From the NCBI GenBank assembly GCA_036384795.1, contig DASVLP010000062.1, forward strand, positions 16,302-80,301: DNA of 64,000 nt, written 5' to 3'. The notes under the pieces are model-generated. The model was given only the letters and a program-made list of their open reading frames with translations, was not told the DNA's origin and did not search any database. The DNA comes from Andeanibacterium sp036384795 (lineage in GTDB: Bacteria > Pseudomonadota > Alphaproteobacteria > Sphingomonadales > Sphingomonadaceae). A program made the position numbers and the translations under genes. Below, piece after piece: positions 42,484 through 51,320 of this stretch (the first letter of the stretch is position 1; each line of letters starts with the position of its first letter).

Positions 42484-45284
42484 GTGATCGATCCCCCGCC
42501 GCGAATGCGCGCGCCATACGTGGTGCGGGGGCGGGTGTTGGCCTCCGGCAGCAGGTCGTAGTCGCGCCCGCTCGCCTTGCGGGTGCTGACTTCGCTCGCT
42601 GTTTTCGACACGTCGCCGAACACGATCGCCTGGGTCGGGCAGGCGGCCTGGCAGGCGGTGACGATTTCGCCGTCGGAGATCGGCCGGTCGCCGTCTTTCT
42701 GCGCGTCGAGCTTCGCGCGGTTGATCCGCTGGATGCAATAAGTGCACTTCTCCATCACCCCGCGCCCGCGCACGGTGACGTCGGGATTGCGTACTGCCTT
42801 CAATTCGGGCGGATCGTCGTCGGTCAGGTCGAACCAGTTGAACCGGCGGACTTTGTACGGGCAATAGGCCGAGCAGGTGCGGGTGCCGATGCAGCGGTTG
42901 TAGACCTGCAAGTTGAGGCCGTCGGGGCTGTGCACCGCGGCGTTGACCGGACAGCCCATCTCGCACGGCGCGTTCTCGCAATGCATGCACGGCACCGGCT
43001 GGAATGCGTGCTGCGGTTCGTCCTCCGGCCCCTGCTGGTAGCGGTCGACCCGCAGCCAGTGCATCTCGCGGCCTTTGGCGACCTGCTCGCGCCCGACGGT
43101 CGGCACGTTGTTCTCCGCCATGCACGCGGTGACGCAGGCATTGCAGCCGATGCACAAGTCGAGATCGATCGCCATGCCCCACGCCGGGCTCGAGATCTGG
43201 CGGGGGTAGAAATGCGCCTTGGGCGGCTCGGGCGGGAGCTTGTCGGCCAGGCTGTCGACGAAGCGGATGAAATCGTGCCCCGCCATCGTGAAGTGGTGCT
43301 GGGTGGTGCAGACCGGGTCATTGCCGCCAAGCGGTGTCAGCGTGACTTCGCCAGCCGCGCCGGCGAGCGGCCAGGCGTCGAAGCCCATGCCCTGGGCAAC
43401 CGCGCCGCCCTCGCGCCGGCCGTAGCCGAGGTGGAGCAGGACGGTGTCGCGTTCCTGCCCCGGCATGATCCACACGGGGCCCTCGACGGCGTGACCACCC
43501 GCGCTCACTCGCACGAGATCGCCGTTCTGGAGCCCGCGGCGGCGGGCGAGGGCAGGGCTGACGTGCACCGCGTTCTGCCACACGATCTTGGTCAGGGGCT
43601 TGGGCAGCTCCTGCAGCCACGGATTGCTGGCGAACTGACCATCCCACACCGACGGATCGGGACGGACAATAAGGGCCAAGCCCTCCGTTTTCCTACGTTC
43701 GTCATTGCGAGAGGCCGCAAGGCCCTGTGGCAATCCAGAGTCGCGCGCGCCGCCCCGAACTGCTTCCTCGGCTTCGCCTCCTCGCAATGACGAGGGTAAG
43801 GCTGAAGCAATGACACCGCCCAGCAACACTTGTTCCCATGCCTTGTCGTCGCCGAGCTGCGGCCAGGTCGCGCGGATCACTTCGCGATCGGAACGCCCAT
43901 CGCCGAGCAAGCCGGCTAGCAGCCCCACCCGCGAGCGCACCGGCAGCCACGACTGCACCAGCGGCTGCCCGGCGAGCACCGACCCGTCCGCTGCCTCGCC
44001 GTCGCTCCAGCTCTCGAGCCCGTGGGCGAGGGGGGCATGCCAGCTTGCGAGCATCGCTGTTTCGTCGGCATGAAGCCCGGCGTGGAAGCGGTTCGGCACC
44101 TTGCGCAGCGCCGCGGCGAACTCCGCGGCGCGCGGCGACACGTAAGCGGGGTTGGCTTCGAGCACGAACAAGGTTTCCACCTCGCCGGCATTCATGTCCG
44201 CGATCAAGGCGTCGAGATCGCCCGGCGTGGGCCCTTGCGGCTGGGGCAGCGTGATCCGCGTCTTGCCGAGGTTGCCGAGCTTCGCGTCGATTGCCCGCGC
44301 CGCAGCCTGGATTGCCGGTGGGTGGTGCGGCCCGACAGTAACCAGCCCTGCTCCAGGATGGGCGCGCAGAGCCGCCGCGGCGCGATCGGCCCAGCCGCTT
44401 TCAAGCGAGTTCAGGGCCGGGGCCTGCATCGCAAGGCCCAGCCGTTCGCCCAACGCCATCAGCAGCGCGCCGACCCTGTCCTTGTGCGCCGCCAGCCGCT
44501 CGGTGGCGGTGACGCCGGTGATCGTCGGGCTCGGCTCGGCGACGAACAATAGCGCGTCTCCTTGACCGGCCTGGAACGCGCGCCGACGCAGGCCCCAGCC
44601 GCGCGCGTGGAAAATCTGCAAGGGCCCGGGGCCGATCACGTCGTGGTCGAGCGCGACGACAGCTTGCGCCTGGTCGAGCCGCAGTCGCTCGCGGCCCGTG
44701 TCGGGGATTGCGCGGTATTCGTGCCACCGCGCTTGGGGCCAGCGGTCGAGCATGTCCGCGATCTGCTGACGGAGCGTGGGCGAGCCGACCGGTCCGGTGA
44801 GCAGGCGAAAACCGCCCCCAGCGCTGCGATCGTTACGATCGCGCAAATCGGCTGTCGCTCGGTCCCAGCCATTCCAGCCGCCGGGCTCGCCGTTCTCGCG
44901 CACCAGCTTCGAGCGCGAAGGGTCGTAGAGGCCGAGCAGCGCCGCCTGGACGAAGGCCGACGACGCGCCGCCGCTCGCCGGGTGCCCCTCGTTGCCTTCG
45001 AGCTTCACCGGGCGCCCGTCGAACGTCTTGCCGATCACCGGTTGCGCCACGCCGTCGAGCTCGACGATCGTCGCGTAATAGCGGGCGATCCCAGTGACTT
45101 CGCCTTCGGGCATCGTCACGTAGGGCATCGCCTCTTCGTTCGGCAGCCGCTCGCAGCCGTCGAGCCCGGCAAGCGCGATCGCGCCGCCGAGGTATTTCAG
45201 GAGGTCGCGGCGCACGAGCCCGGCCTTGGCGAGCGCGGGAAAGCCGCGCGCGATCTCGACCAGCGAAGGCGCAGTCTCGCTCAT
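42480..45284 (-). CDS. actB: Alternative Complex III subunit ActB, FeS protein
   Basis: 934 residues. The N-terminal Tat-like signal is RRDLLKYLGGAIALAGLDGC. A large molybdopterin-enzyme-like domain without catalytic cofactor residues spans about 50-690. The C-terminal ferredoxin domain has cysteine motifs CIGCNACVTAC, CMHCENAPCEMGCP, CIGTRTCSAYC and KCTYCIQ plus CQAAC, supporting three 4Fe4S clusters and one 3Fe4S cluster. ActB passes electrons from quinol to the hemes. Residues encoded by 43700-43792 are an in-frame dispersed repeat (translated SLRGGEAEEAVRGGARDSGL...), absent from the family and likely a surface loop. ATG 45284 overlaps the actA stop. Confidence 0.9.
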   Translation of the reverse strand: MSETAPSLVEIARGFPALAKAGLVRRDLLKYLGGAIALAGLDGCERLPNEEAMPYVTMPEGEVTGIARYYATIVELDGVAQPVIGKTFDGRPVKLEGNEGHPASGGASSAFVQAALLGLYDPSRSKLVRENGEPGGWNGWDRATADLRDRNDRSAGGGFRLLTGPVGSPTLRQQIADMLDRWPQARWHEYRAIPDTGRERLRLDQAQAVVALDHDVIGPGPLQIFHARGWGLRRRAFQAGQGDALLFVAEPSPTITGVTATERLAAHKDRVGALLMALGERLGLAMQAPALNSLESGWADRAAAALRAHPGAGLVTVGPHHPPAIQAAARAIDAKLGNLGKTRITLPQPQGPTPGDLDALIADMNAGEVETLFVLEANPAYVSPRAAEFAAALRKVPNRFHAGLHADETAMLASWHAPLAHGLESWSDGEAADGSVLAGQPLVQSWLPVRSRVGLLAGLLGDGRSDREVIRATWPQLGDDKAWEQVLLGGVIASALPSSLRGGEAEEAVRGGARDSGLPQGLAASRNDERRKTEGLALIVRPDPSVWDGQFASNPWLQELPKPLTKIVWQNAVHVSPALARRRGLQNGDLVRVSAGGHAVEGPVWIMPGQERDTVLLHLGYGRREGGAVAQGMGFDAWPLAGAAGEVTLTPLGGNDPVCTTQHHFTMAGHDFIRFVDSLADKLPPEPPKAHFYPRQISSPAWGMAIDLDLCIGCNACVTACMAENNVPTVGREQVAKGREMHWLRVDRYQQGPEDEPQHAFQPVPCMHCENAPCEMGCPVNAAVHSPDGLNLQVYNRCIGTRTCSAYCPYKVRRFNWFDLTDDDPPELKAVRNPDVTVRGRGVMEKCTYCIQRINRAKLDAQKDGDRPISDGEIVTACQAACPTQAIVFGDVSKTASEVSTRKASGRDYDLLPEANTRPRTTYGARIRGGGSIT
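43700..43792. repeat. Dispersed palindromic repeat inserted in frame within actB
   Basis: The ends CGTCATTGCGAG (43700-43711) and CTCGCAATGACG (43781-43792) are exact inverted repeats. The interior (GGCCCTGTGGCAATCCAGAG) matches the common proteobacterial CATTGCGAG...CAATCCAG element. The length is 93 bp (31 codons) and it leaves the actB frame open. Confidence 0.8.
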
Positions 45285-45943
45285 CGGTGGCAGACCTCGC
45301 AATTGTCGAGCACCTTGGGATCGATGTGGTGCTTGTGCATCACTTGCTCGCCGAACTTGCGTTTCCGCGCTTCGCTCCAGCCGAGCGGCGCCATCTGCGT
45401 TTCCAGTTCCGGCGGGCGCAGGCGGGTCGCCGGGTCGCGATGGCAGTCGAGGCAGAACTGCATCTGGAACGGCTTCGCCCGCATCATCAGCGGCATTTCG
45501 TCCACCCGTCCGTGGCATTCGACGCAGCCGACCCCGCGGGCGACGTGGATCGAGTGATCGAAATAGACGTAGTCGGGCACTTGCGCGACGCGGTTCCAGC
45601 GGATCGGCTGGCCGCTTTCGAGGCTCTTGCGCACCGGCGCGAGCATTGCGGCATCGTTCCACAATTGCGAGTGGCAGGTCATGCAGGTGTGGGTCGGCGG
45701 CAATCCGGCGTCGGCCGAAGTTTCGACCCCGGTGTGGCAATAGCGGCAGTCGATCCCGTCGTCCGCCACGTGGTGCTTATGGCTGAACGGGACCGGCTGG
45801 TCCTGCACCCAGCCCACTTCGGTGACGTACGTGGATTCGGGGTACGCGAACGTGCTGACGGTGAGCCCGACCAGGACGAGCGCGACCGAAGCGAGCACGA
45901 AACGCAGCCAGGTGTCAGCGGCGGGTGGAAATAGCTGAGCCGT
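45281..45943 (-). CDS. actA: Alternative Complex III subunit ActA, pentaheme cytochrome c
   Basis: 220 residues with five CxxCH sites: CRYCH, CMTCH, CVECH, CLDCH and CEVCH. An N-terminal hydrophobic anchor precedes FSHKHHVADDGIDCRYCHTG. No ATG or GTG fits the full N terminus. The frame AQLFPPAADTWLRFVLASVA continues upstream of the GTG at 45898, and the family begins MAQ-F-P. An ACG at 45943 has GGAGGG five nt before it, whereas GTG 45898 has no ribosome binding site, so ACG is proposed as the start. It is the first gene of the operon. A weak EcfG-like box (GGAAC-N17-CGTA, 46009-45984) lies upstream. Confidence 0.85.
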   Translation of the reverse strand, partial: TAQLFPPAADTWLRFVLASVALVLVGLTVSTFAYPESTYVTEVGWVQDQPVPFSHKHHVADDGIDCRYCHTGVETSADAGLPPTHTCMTCHSQLWNDAAMLAPVRKSLESGQPIRWNRVAQVPDYVYFDHSIHVARGVGCVECHGRVDEMPLMMRAKPFQMQFCLDCHRDPATRLRPPELETQMAPLGWSEARKRKFGEQVMHKHHIDPKVLDNCEVCHR

Positions 45944-45993
45944 TTTCTCCCTCCGACGACTGGCTTGACCGGTGCGCAGGGATTACGGTTAAG

Positions 45994-46016
45994 CGGGAGC
46001 TTCGGTTCCCGTTTTT
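45994..46016 (+). terminator. Orphan plus-strand intrinsic terminator
   Basis: CGGGAGCTTCGGTTCCCG (45994-46011) folds as a 7-bp stem with a TTCG tetraloop and is followed at once by TTTTT. It works only for plus-strand RNA, yet all genes from 31.4 to 51.2 kb are on the minus strand. It would stop antisense transcripts. Confidence 0.6.
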
Positions 46017-46035
46017 CAGCCGCTTAAACGCGGAT

Positions 46036-47859
46036 TTATGCGACTCCGCGGCGGCGTTCGAGCGTCGCGGGCGTTGCTTCCGCGGACGCGACAGCAACCC
46101 GGTCGCGCCCGCGCGCCTTGGCGTCGAGCAGGGCATTGTCGGCGACTTGCAGCAGGCGCCCGAAGCGGCACAGTTCCGGCGCGCATGCGACCCCCACCGA
46201 AACGGTGATCGGGCCGAGATCGGTTCCGCCATGCGCTGTCTGCAGGTCGGCCACGCGGCCGCGCAGCTCCTCTGCGCGTTCCGCCGCGCGCTCGGCATCG
46301 AGGCCGGGAAGCAGCAGCATGAATTCCTCCCCGCCGTAGCGGAACGCGAGCTCTGGTTCGCGAACGGAAGAACGCAGCAGCCTGCCGACTTCGCGCAGCA
46401 CAGCATCGCCCGCCTCGTGGCCGAAGGTGTCGTTGAACCGCTTGAAATGGTCGACGTCCAGCATCAGGCAGCTGATCGGCTGGCCGCTGCGGAAGGCCTT
46501 GTCGAGCTGGTCCTCGAACACCGTGTCGAGCTGACGGCGGTTGGCGAGGCCGGTGAGCGGATCGGTGAGGGCGAGCTCGCGCAGGGCATCGCGCAAGCGG
46601 AAATTCGCCAGCGCCAGGCTGATGTTCTCCGCCAGCATCGCGAGATAGATTTCCGGCGTCTCCGGTACGCCGGCGCGTGGCGCTTCGAAATAGAGCAGCC
46701 CCAGCGTCTCGCCTTGCGCGATCAGCGGCAGGCAGAGCGTGTCCGGCATCTCGCACCCGGTGAGCGCGAGGTGCTCGCACGGGATATCGACCGCGCGGCT
46801 GGTCGGGCGGTGGGGCAGCCCGCGGCGCAATCCCCAGCAAGAGGTGGGCGCGAACTCGCTCTGCGAATGGACTGGATCGAGCCAGCTGCAGGCCTCGGCG
46901 ACGGCGTTGCGCCCGTCGTCGAGCAGATAGAGCCGGCCGGCCCGCGAGGGGACGACCTCGGGCGCGAAGCGGGTGACGATCCGGGTCAGATCCGACAGTG
47001 AATCGCAGCCTTGCAGGCGCTGGGTCATGCGCGAAAGCATATCGCGCATCGCGATGTCGGCATTGCGCTCGGCTTCGAGGCGCTGGCGCTCGAGTCCGTT
47101 GTCGCGGAAGATCTCGATCGCCTTGGTGATGTCGCCGATCTCGTCGATCTGGCCGATCTTGGGCAGCTCGGCCGCATAGTCCTGCTCAGCGAGCCGGGTG
47201 ACCACGTCGCTCAGCTTCACCACCGGGCGCAGCACGCGCAGGCGGAACACGAAGAACAGCACGCACAGGAACACGAGGCCGGTGATCGTCAGGGCGATTT
47301 CCGACAGCGCCTTCCACATCCGCGCCCATTCGCCGCTGCGCTGGACGTCGGCCTCGACGCGGCTGTCGACCCGGTCCCGGAAACGCTCGAGCACGGCTTC
47401 GGCGCGGTCGAGCTCGCGCTCGTATTCCGCGCCGAACAGGATCTTGCGCGCCAGCGCCTCGTCGCCGTTGCCGAAGGCGGCGATCGCCCGGTCCTGCTCG
47501 TCGTGCAACGTGTCGGCCTGGGCGATGGCGCTCTTCAGGATCGCCAGCTCGGCCGCGGTTGCTCCGGCATCGGCAATGTCCTGTGCGCGCTCGTCCACCG
47601 GCCGCAACTGGCCGCGCTCGGCGCGGTAGAGCCTGAGGTCCGCCTCGTCGCGCGTGTTGAGGTACTGCCGCGCGTGGTCGGACAGCTCGAACACGTCGTC
47701 GCCGATGTTCGACGTCGCGCGTTCGAGCCAGTGGCGCTGCTCGACGACCGCGCGCTCTTTCTGCAGCGCGTCCGAGGCGAGCAGCATCGTCGCGCCCGAC
47801 GTCAGGGTGAGGGCGAGCGTCACGCCGTAAGCCCAGTTGGTGATCGTCGCGAGGCGCAC
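46036..47859 (-). CDS. Membrane GGDEF diguanylate cyclase with HAMP and GAF domains
   Basis: 607 residues. TM1 (about 8-28), a periplasmic helical sensor, TM2 (about 190-212), HAMP (VVKLSDVVTRLAEQDYAAEL), a GAF-like domain (about 285-430) and a GGDEF domain with the active site GGEEF at 509-513 (FRYGGEEFMLLLPG). It should make cyclic di-GMP. The inhibitory I-site is RxxE (REPE) rather than RxxD, so feedback inhibition may be weak. GTG 47859 start. It stands alone between the ACIII operon and the quinoprotein cluster. Confidence 0.9.
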   Translation of the reverse strand: MRLATITNWAYGVTLALTLTSGATMLLASDALQKERAVVEQRHWLERATSNIGDDVFELSDHARQYLNTRDEADLRLYRAERGQLRPVDERAQDIADAGATAAELAILKSAIAQADTLHDEQDRAIAAFGNGDEALARKILFGAEYERELDRAEAVLERFRDRVDSRVEADVQRSGEWARMWKALSEIALTITGLVFLCVLFFVFRLRVLRPVVKLSDVVTRLAEQDYAAELPKIGQIDEIGDITKAIEIFRDNGLERQRLEAERNADIAMRDMLSRMTQRLQGCDSLSDLTRIVTRFAPEVVPSRAGRLYLLDDGRNAVAEACSWLDPVHSQSEFAPTSCWGLRRGLPHRPTSRAVDIPCEHLALTGCEMPDTLCLPLIAQGETLGLLYFEAPRAGVPETPEIYLAMLAENISLALANFRLRDALRELALTDPLTGLANRRQLDTVFEDQLDKAFRSGQPISCLMLDVDHFKRFNDTFGHEAGDAVLREVGRLLRSSVREPELAFRYGGEEFMLLLPGLDAERAAERAEELRGRVADLQTAHGGTDLGPITVSVGVACAPELCRFGRLLQVADNALLDAKARGRDRVAVASAEATPATLERRRGVA

Positions 47860-47922
47860 CGCTCGTGCATAACGCGGCGGGCGGGCGATACGGTTAACCC
47901 GGCAGTAGGGGAATTGCGCAAC

Positions 47923-50034
47923 TCATTTGCCGCCCCAATCCTCGTTCGCGCGGCTGATCAGGTAGTCGTGGATGTCCTCGACGTCCTCGGGCTTCAGGAT
48001 GTCGGCGAAGCTCACCATGCCTTTGTCCTTGTAGATCCCGCCCAGCACGATGTCGTTGAACTTGGCGTGGGTTTCCTGCGTCAGGTGCCGCAAGTCCTTG
48101 ACCCCGCCGACTGCCTCATGGCCGTGGCACTGCGCGCAGGTATCCGCGAACAGCTGCGCGCCCTTCTGGATCTGCGCCTCGGTCCCGCGCAGCGGCGGCG
48201 GGTTGGGGATCGGCTCCTGCGGCGGGAGCGGCGGCAGGGTCTTGGTCCCGCCGAGCTTGAATACCAGCAGCCGGGCCTTCGCGCGCGGCAGCTCGATGCC
48301 GGCGCCGCGCTCGATCTGGCCGGCGCCGCCGCCCCAGCCGGCGTTGATCGCGACGTACTGCTCGCCGTCAACTTCGTAGGTGATCCCGCCGGCGACCGGC
48401 GCGCTCTGGGTCGGGAACTCCCACAGCTGCTTGCCGGTCAGCGCATCGAACGCGGCGAACGTCTGCCGGGTGGTGCCTTCGAACACCAGGTTGCTGGCGG
48501 TCACGAACACCCCGCCGTTGCCGTGGCGCGGCAGCGGGACTTGCCAGGCGATCTTCTGCTGCACCGGATCGTAGGCGACCAGCATCGCCTTCTCGTCGGC
48601 GTCGGCGATTTTCTGGAGCTCGGCGCGCTTCTTTCCGGCTTCTCCGGTGTAGCCGCCCCAGCCGCTGTTCGAGCGGAACGGCTGCGGGGTCCAGCCGTCC
48701 TGACGGGCATAGACGAAGCCCGACTGGTAGGCCGGGAAGTAGGCCAGCTTGGTCTTCGGGCTGAACGCCATCGGGAACCAATTATGGGCGCCGCCGGGGC
48801 CGGGATAGACCAGCGCCGGATCGGTGGTGTAGCGCGCCGCCGGGTTGACGTTGGGCCGCCCGGTCTTCGGATCGAGCCCGAGCGACCAGTTGATCTTCAC
48901 GTACGGCTTGGCGTGGATGAACTGCCCGGTCTTGCGGTCGAGGACGTAGAAATAGCCGTCCTTCGGTGCCTGCATCAGCACCTGGCGCATGCGGCCGTCG
49001 ATCTTCAGGTCGGCCTGGATGATCGAGCTGGTGCAGGTGTAGTCCCACTCCTCGCCCGGAACCATCTGATAGTGCCAGGCATAGCTGCCGTCCTCGGCGT
49101 GCAGCGCGACGATCGAGCACACGAACAGGTTGTCGCCCTTGTCCTCGGAACGATAGAACTGGGTGTGCGGGCTGGAGTTGCCGGTGCCGACGAAAATCAG
49201 CTTGTTCTTGGGATCGTAGGCGATCGAATCCCACGGGTTCGCGCCGCCGCCCAGCGTCTTCCACAGGCCGGTATCGGCCCAGGTCTTGCGGATCATCGGC
49301 ATGATCGGGTCGGACGCCTCGCCGTCCGGCTTGCCGTCCGGATTGGGCGTCAGGAAGAACTTCCACAGCTTCTTGCCGGTATCGGCGTCATAGGCCGCGA
49401 CGAACCCGCGCACGCCGAGGTCGCCTCCGGAATTGCCGATCACCACCTTGCCGTCGAACACCCGCGGCGCGCCGGTGATCGAATAGGCGTACTTCGTGTC
49501 GTCGAACGTGTGGGCGGTCCACACCGGCTGCCCGGTCGTCTTGTCGAGCCCGATCAGACGCCCGTCGAGCGTCGCGATCACGATCTTGTCGTGCCACATC
49601 GCCAGGCCCCGCGCGTCGGTGTCGCAGCAGGCATAGCGGCCATATTCGCGCGGCACCTTGGGATCGTAAGTCCACAACCGCTTGCCGGTCTTGGCATCGT
49701 AGGCGACCGTGATGTTCCACGGCAGGATGTTGTACAGCACCCCGTCGGCGTAGATCGGCGTTGCCTCGACCCCGCGATAGGTGTCGAGATCGTCGTACCA
49801 GGCAAGGCCAAGCCTGGAAACGTTCGCCGCGTCGATCTGCGTCAACGGGCTATAGCGCTGCGCGGAGTAATCGTGGCCGTCGATCGGCCAGTTCGCCGAA
49901 TCGCGGTCGGTCAACTGCTGGGCCGCCGCGGCTCCGCATAGCGCAACCGCGAGCAGTCCGCCCACGGCGGTCAAGCGCCGTCCAAACTCGCGCCGAGAGC
50001 CGTTCCGGTTTGTGTGACCTTCGATATTTTTCAT
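47923..50034 (-). CDS. PQQ-dependent quinohemoprotein alcohol dehydrogenase (1)
   Basis: 703 residues. Exported (signal ends near AAAAQQLT); eight-bladed quinoprotein propeller followed by cytochrome c. PQQ-linked marks: vicinal Cys pair in RYACCDTDARGL, catalytic Asp in GEEWDYTCTSS, GAHNWFPMAFSP. The position two after the Asp is Thr, so the metal is predicted to be calcium, not a lanthanide. Heme site CAQCHG and distal Met in GMVSFADIL. It oxidises an alcohol in the periplasm and passes electrons to a cytochrome or quinone. It lies 162 nt downstream of the SMP-30-like gene. Substrate unknown. Confidence 0.9.
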   Translation of the reverse strand: MKNIEGHTNRNGSRREFGRRLTAVGGLLAVALCGAAAAQQLTDRDSANWPIDGHDYSAQRYSPLTQIDAANVSRLGLAWYDDLDTYRGVEATPIYADGVLYNILPWNITVAYDAKTGKRLWTYDPKVPREYGRYACCDTDARGLAMWHDKIVIATLDGRLIGLDKTTGQPVWTAHTFDDTKYAYSITGAPRVFDGKVVIGNSGGDLGVRGFVAAYDADTGKKLWKFFLTPNPDGKPDGEASDPIMPMIRKTWADTGLWKTLGGGANPWDSIAYDPKNKLIFVGTGNSSPHTQFYRSEDKGDNLFVCSIVALHAEDGSYAWHYQMVPGEEWDYTCTSSIIQADLKIDGRMRQVLMQAPKDGYFYVLDRKTGQFIHAKPYVKINWSLGLDPKTGRPNVNPAARYTTDPALVYPGPGGAHNWFPMAFSPKTKLAYFPAYQSGFVYARQDGWTPQPFRSNSGWGGYTGEAGKKRAELQKIADADEKAMLVAYDPVQQKIAWQVPLPRHGNGGVFVTASNLVFEGTTRQTFAAFDALTGKQLWEFPTQSAPVAGGITYEVDGEQYVAINAGWGGGAGQIERGAGIELPRAKARLLVFKLGGTKTLPPLPPQEPIPNPPPLRGTEAQIQKGAQLFADTCAQCHGHEAVGGVKDLRHLTQETHAKFNDIVLGGIYKDKGMVSFADILKPEDVEDIHDYLISRANEDWGGK

Positions 50035-50098
50035 GTCATCTCAGAAGCTTGAGGACGGACGGTGAGAGGGCGATGTGAACTTCCGGGGTAGCACCGCG

Positions 50099-50113
50099 GT
50101 ATCCTCCGGATAC
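50099..50113. promoter_or_regulatory. Small inverted repeat upstream of quinoprotein gene 1
   Basis: GTATCCTCCGGATAC (arms GTATCC/GGATAC, 3-nt centre) lies 65 nt ahead of the dehydrogenase start on the minus strand. It could be an operator; no regulator is encoded nearby. Confidence 0.3.
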
Positions 50114-50196
50114 TTCGCGTGGGCGCTGTCGCGCGGAGGGCGGGCCGATGTCATCGATCGGGTCATGGCAGAACGTTCGCGTGTAGGACAGCGGCT

Positions 50197-51162
50197 TCAT
50201 CGGCCGTGTCCGATCGGATGCGCGACGATCGTGAAGGGGCCAGGGTCCTGATCCCGGAGCTTGGGATCGAACAAGTATCCGATCTTGCCTTCGGCGGTGT
50301 AGGCGGTGTCGCCAATGTGTGTGATCCCGGCCGAGCCGGTGCCTTCGGCGATCACGTCGATCCTGGCGTTGTCGCCGTCGATCGTCACCAGCTCGGCGCG
50401 TCCGCTGCCGCCGGTCTCGACCTGGAGGAACTGGTTTCCCCGGTAGGGACGCATGCCGTCGGGGCCGTTGAGCGGGATCGAGGTGGTGAGCTTGGTCAAG
50501 CCCTTGAACGCGCCGTCGGCGGCGCGATCGACCCGGAGCAGCGTGTTCTGCCGGGTGTTGTTGAGATAGAGCGTGCCGTCCGCCGCGAACGCCGGCGCCT
50601 CGACGCCGACGAGCAGCGGGTCGGCCGATTCCAGCGTCACTTCCGTCGCGCCCGGGGCGATGCTGAACAGGCGCCCGGCGCTGATGTCGGTCAGGTAGAC
50701 TTTGCCGGTGCGGTCCACCGCGATGTCGTTGCAGGTGGCGCCGGGCGGCGCCTTCTCGCCGGTGGGCTTGGGCAATACGTAGCGCGCCTTGAACGCGCCG
50801 GTCCTGAGGTCGAACGCGACCGCCGCCGAATCTCCGTTGCGCGGCGGGGTGAGGAACCCGGCCGGGGCGGTGCAAACCCACAACGTGTTCGAGCGGTCGT
50901 CCGCCAGCACGCCCAAGGACCAGAGCAATTTGTTGGTGTCGTCTGGCTTGATCCACGCGACCGCGGTCGTGCTGCCTGCCGTCGCGCGATAGATCGTGCC
51001 CGAAAGGCTCGAGGCATAGATGTTGCCGGCGGCGTCGGCCGCCAGGCTTTCGGGGAAGATGCGGCTGCCTTCGATGGTGATCGTCGACGGCGGCGCGGAG
51101 GCGGCGACGCTCGCGCATGCCGCCAGGGCCAGACCCGCGAGCGCGGTTGCATAGCGTTTCAT
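50197..51162 (-). CDS. SMP-30/NHL-like beta-propeller lipoprotein
   Basis: 321 residues. Lipoprotein signal with LALAAC (Cys at 16). The body has repeated NHL-like strands: ESLAADAAGNIYASSLSGTI, GATCNDIAVDRTGKVYLTDI, APAFAADGTLYLNNTRQNTL, resembling SMP-30/gluconolactonase-like propellers. Lactonase metal ligands could not be confirmed, so hydrolase activity is uncertain; a binding role is possible. GAGAGGA precedes ATG 51162. It is divergent from quinoprotein 2 and upstream of quinoprotein 1, which points to a role in the same periplasmic pathway. Confidence 0.7.
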   Translation of the reverse strand: MKRYATALAGLALAACASVAASAPPSTITIEGSRIFPESLAADAAGNIYASSLSGTIYRATAGSTTAVAWIKPDDTNKLLWSLGVLADDRSNTLWVCTAPAGFLTPPRNGDSAAVAFDLRTGAFKARYVLPKPTGEKAPPGATCNDIAVDRTGKVYLTDISAGRLFSIAPGATEVTLESADPLLVGVEAPAFAADGTLYLNNTRQNTLLRVDRAADGAFKGLTKLTTSIPLNGPDGMRPYRGNQFLQVETGGSGRAELVTIDGDNARIDVIAEGTGSAGITHIGDTAYTAEGKIGYLFDPKLRDQDPGPFTIVAHPIGHGR

Positions 51163-51320
51163 TTCTTTCCTCTCCCGACGGACCGGCCGCCAGCATAGAG
51201 CGGGCGGCGCACGAAAAAAGGGGGTGATGGGGGATTGTTCGCTCCCGGCGCCGTTCGGGCTTCCCTTTCGGGCAAGCCCCCGGCACAACCGCGCGCGATA
51301 ACGGGGGGACGGGATCGAGG

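Noticed and set aside
47011..49941. A 976-codon plus-strand frame across the cyclase and quinoprotein 1
   Set aside because: Antisense shadow of two well-recognised minus-strand genes; no motifs or start signals.
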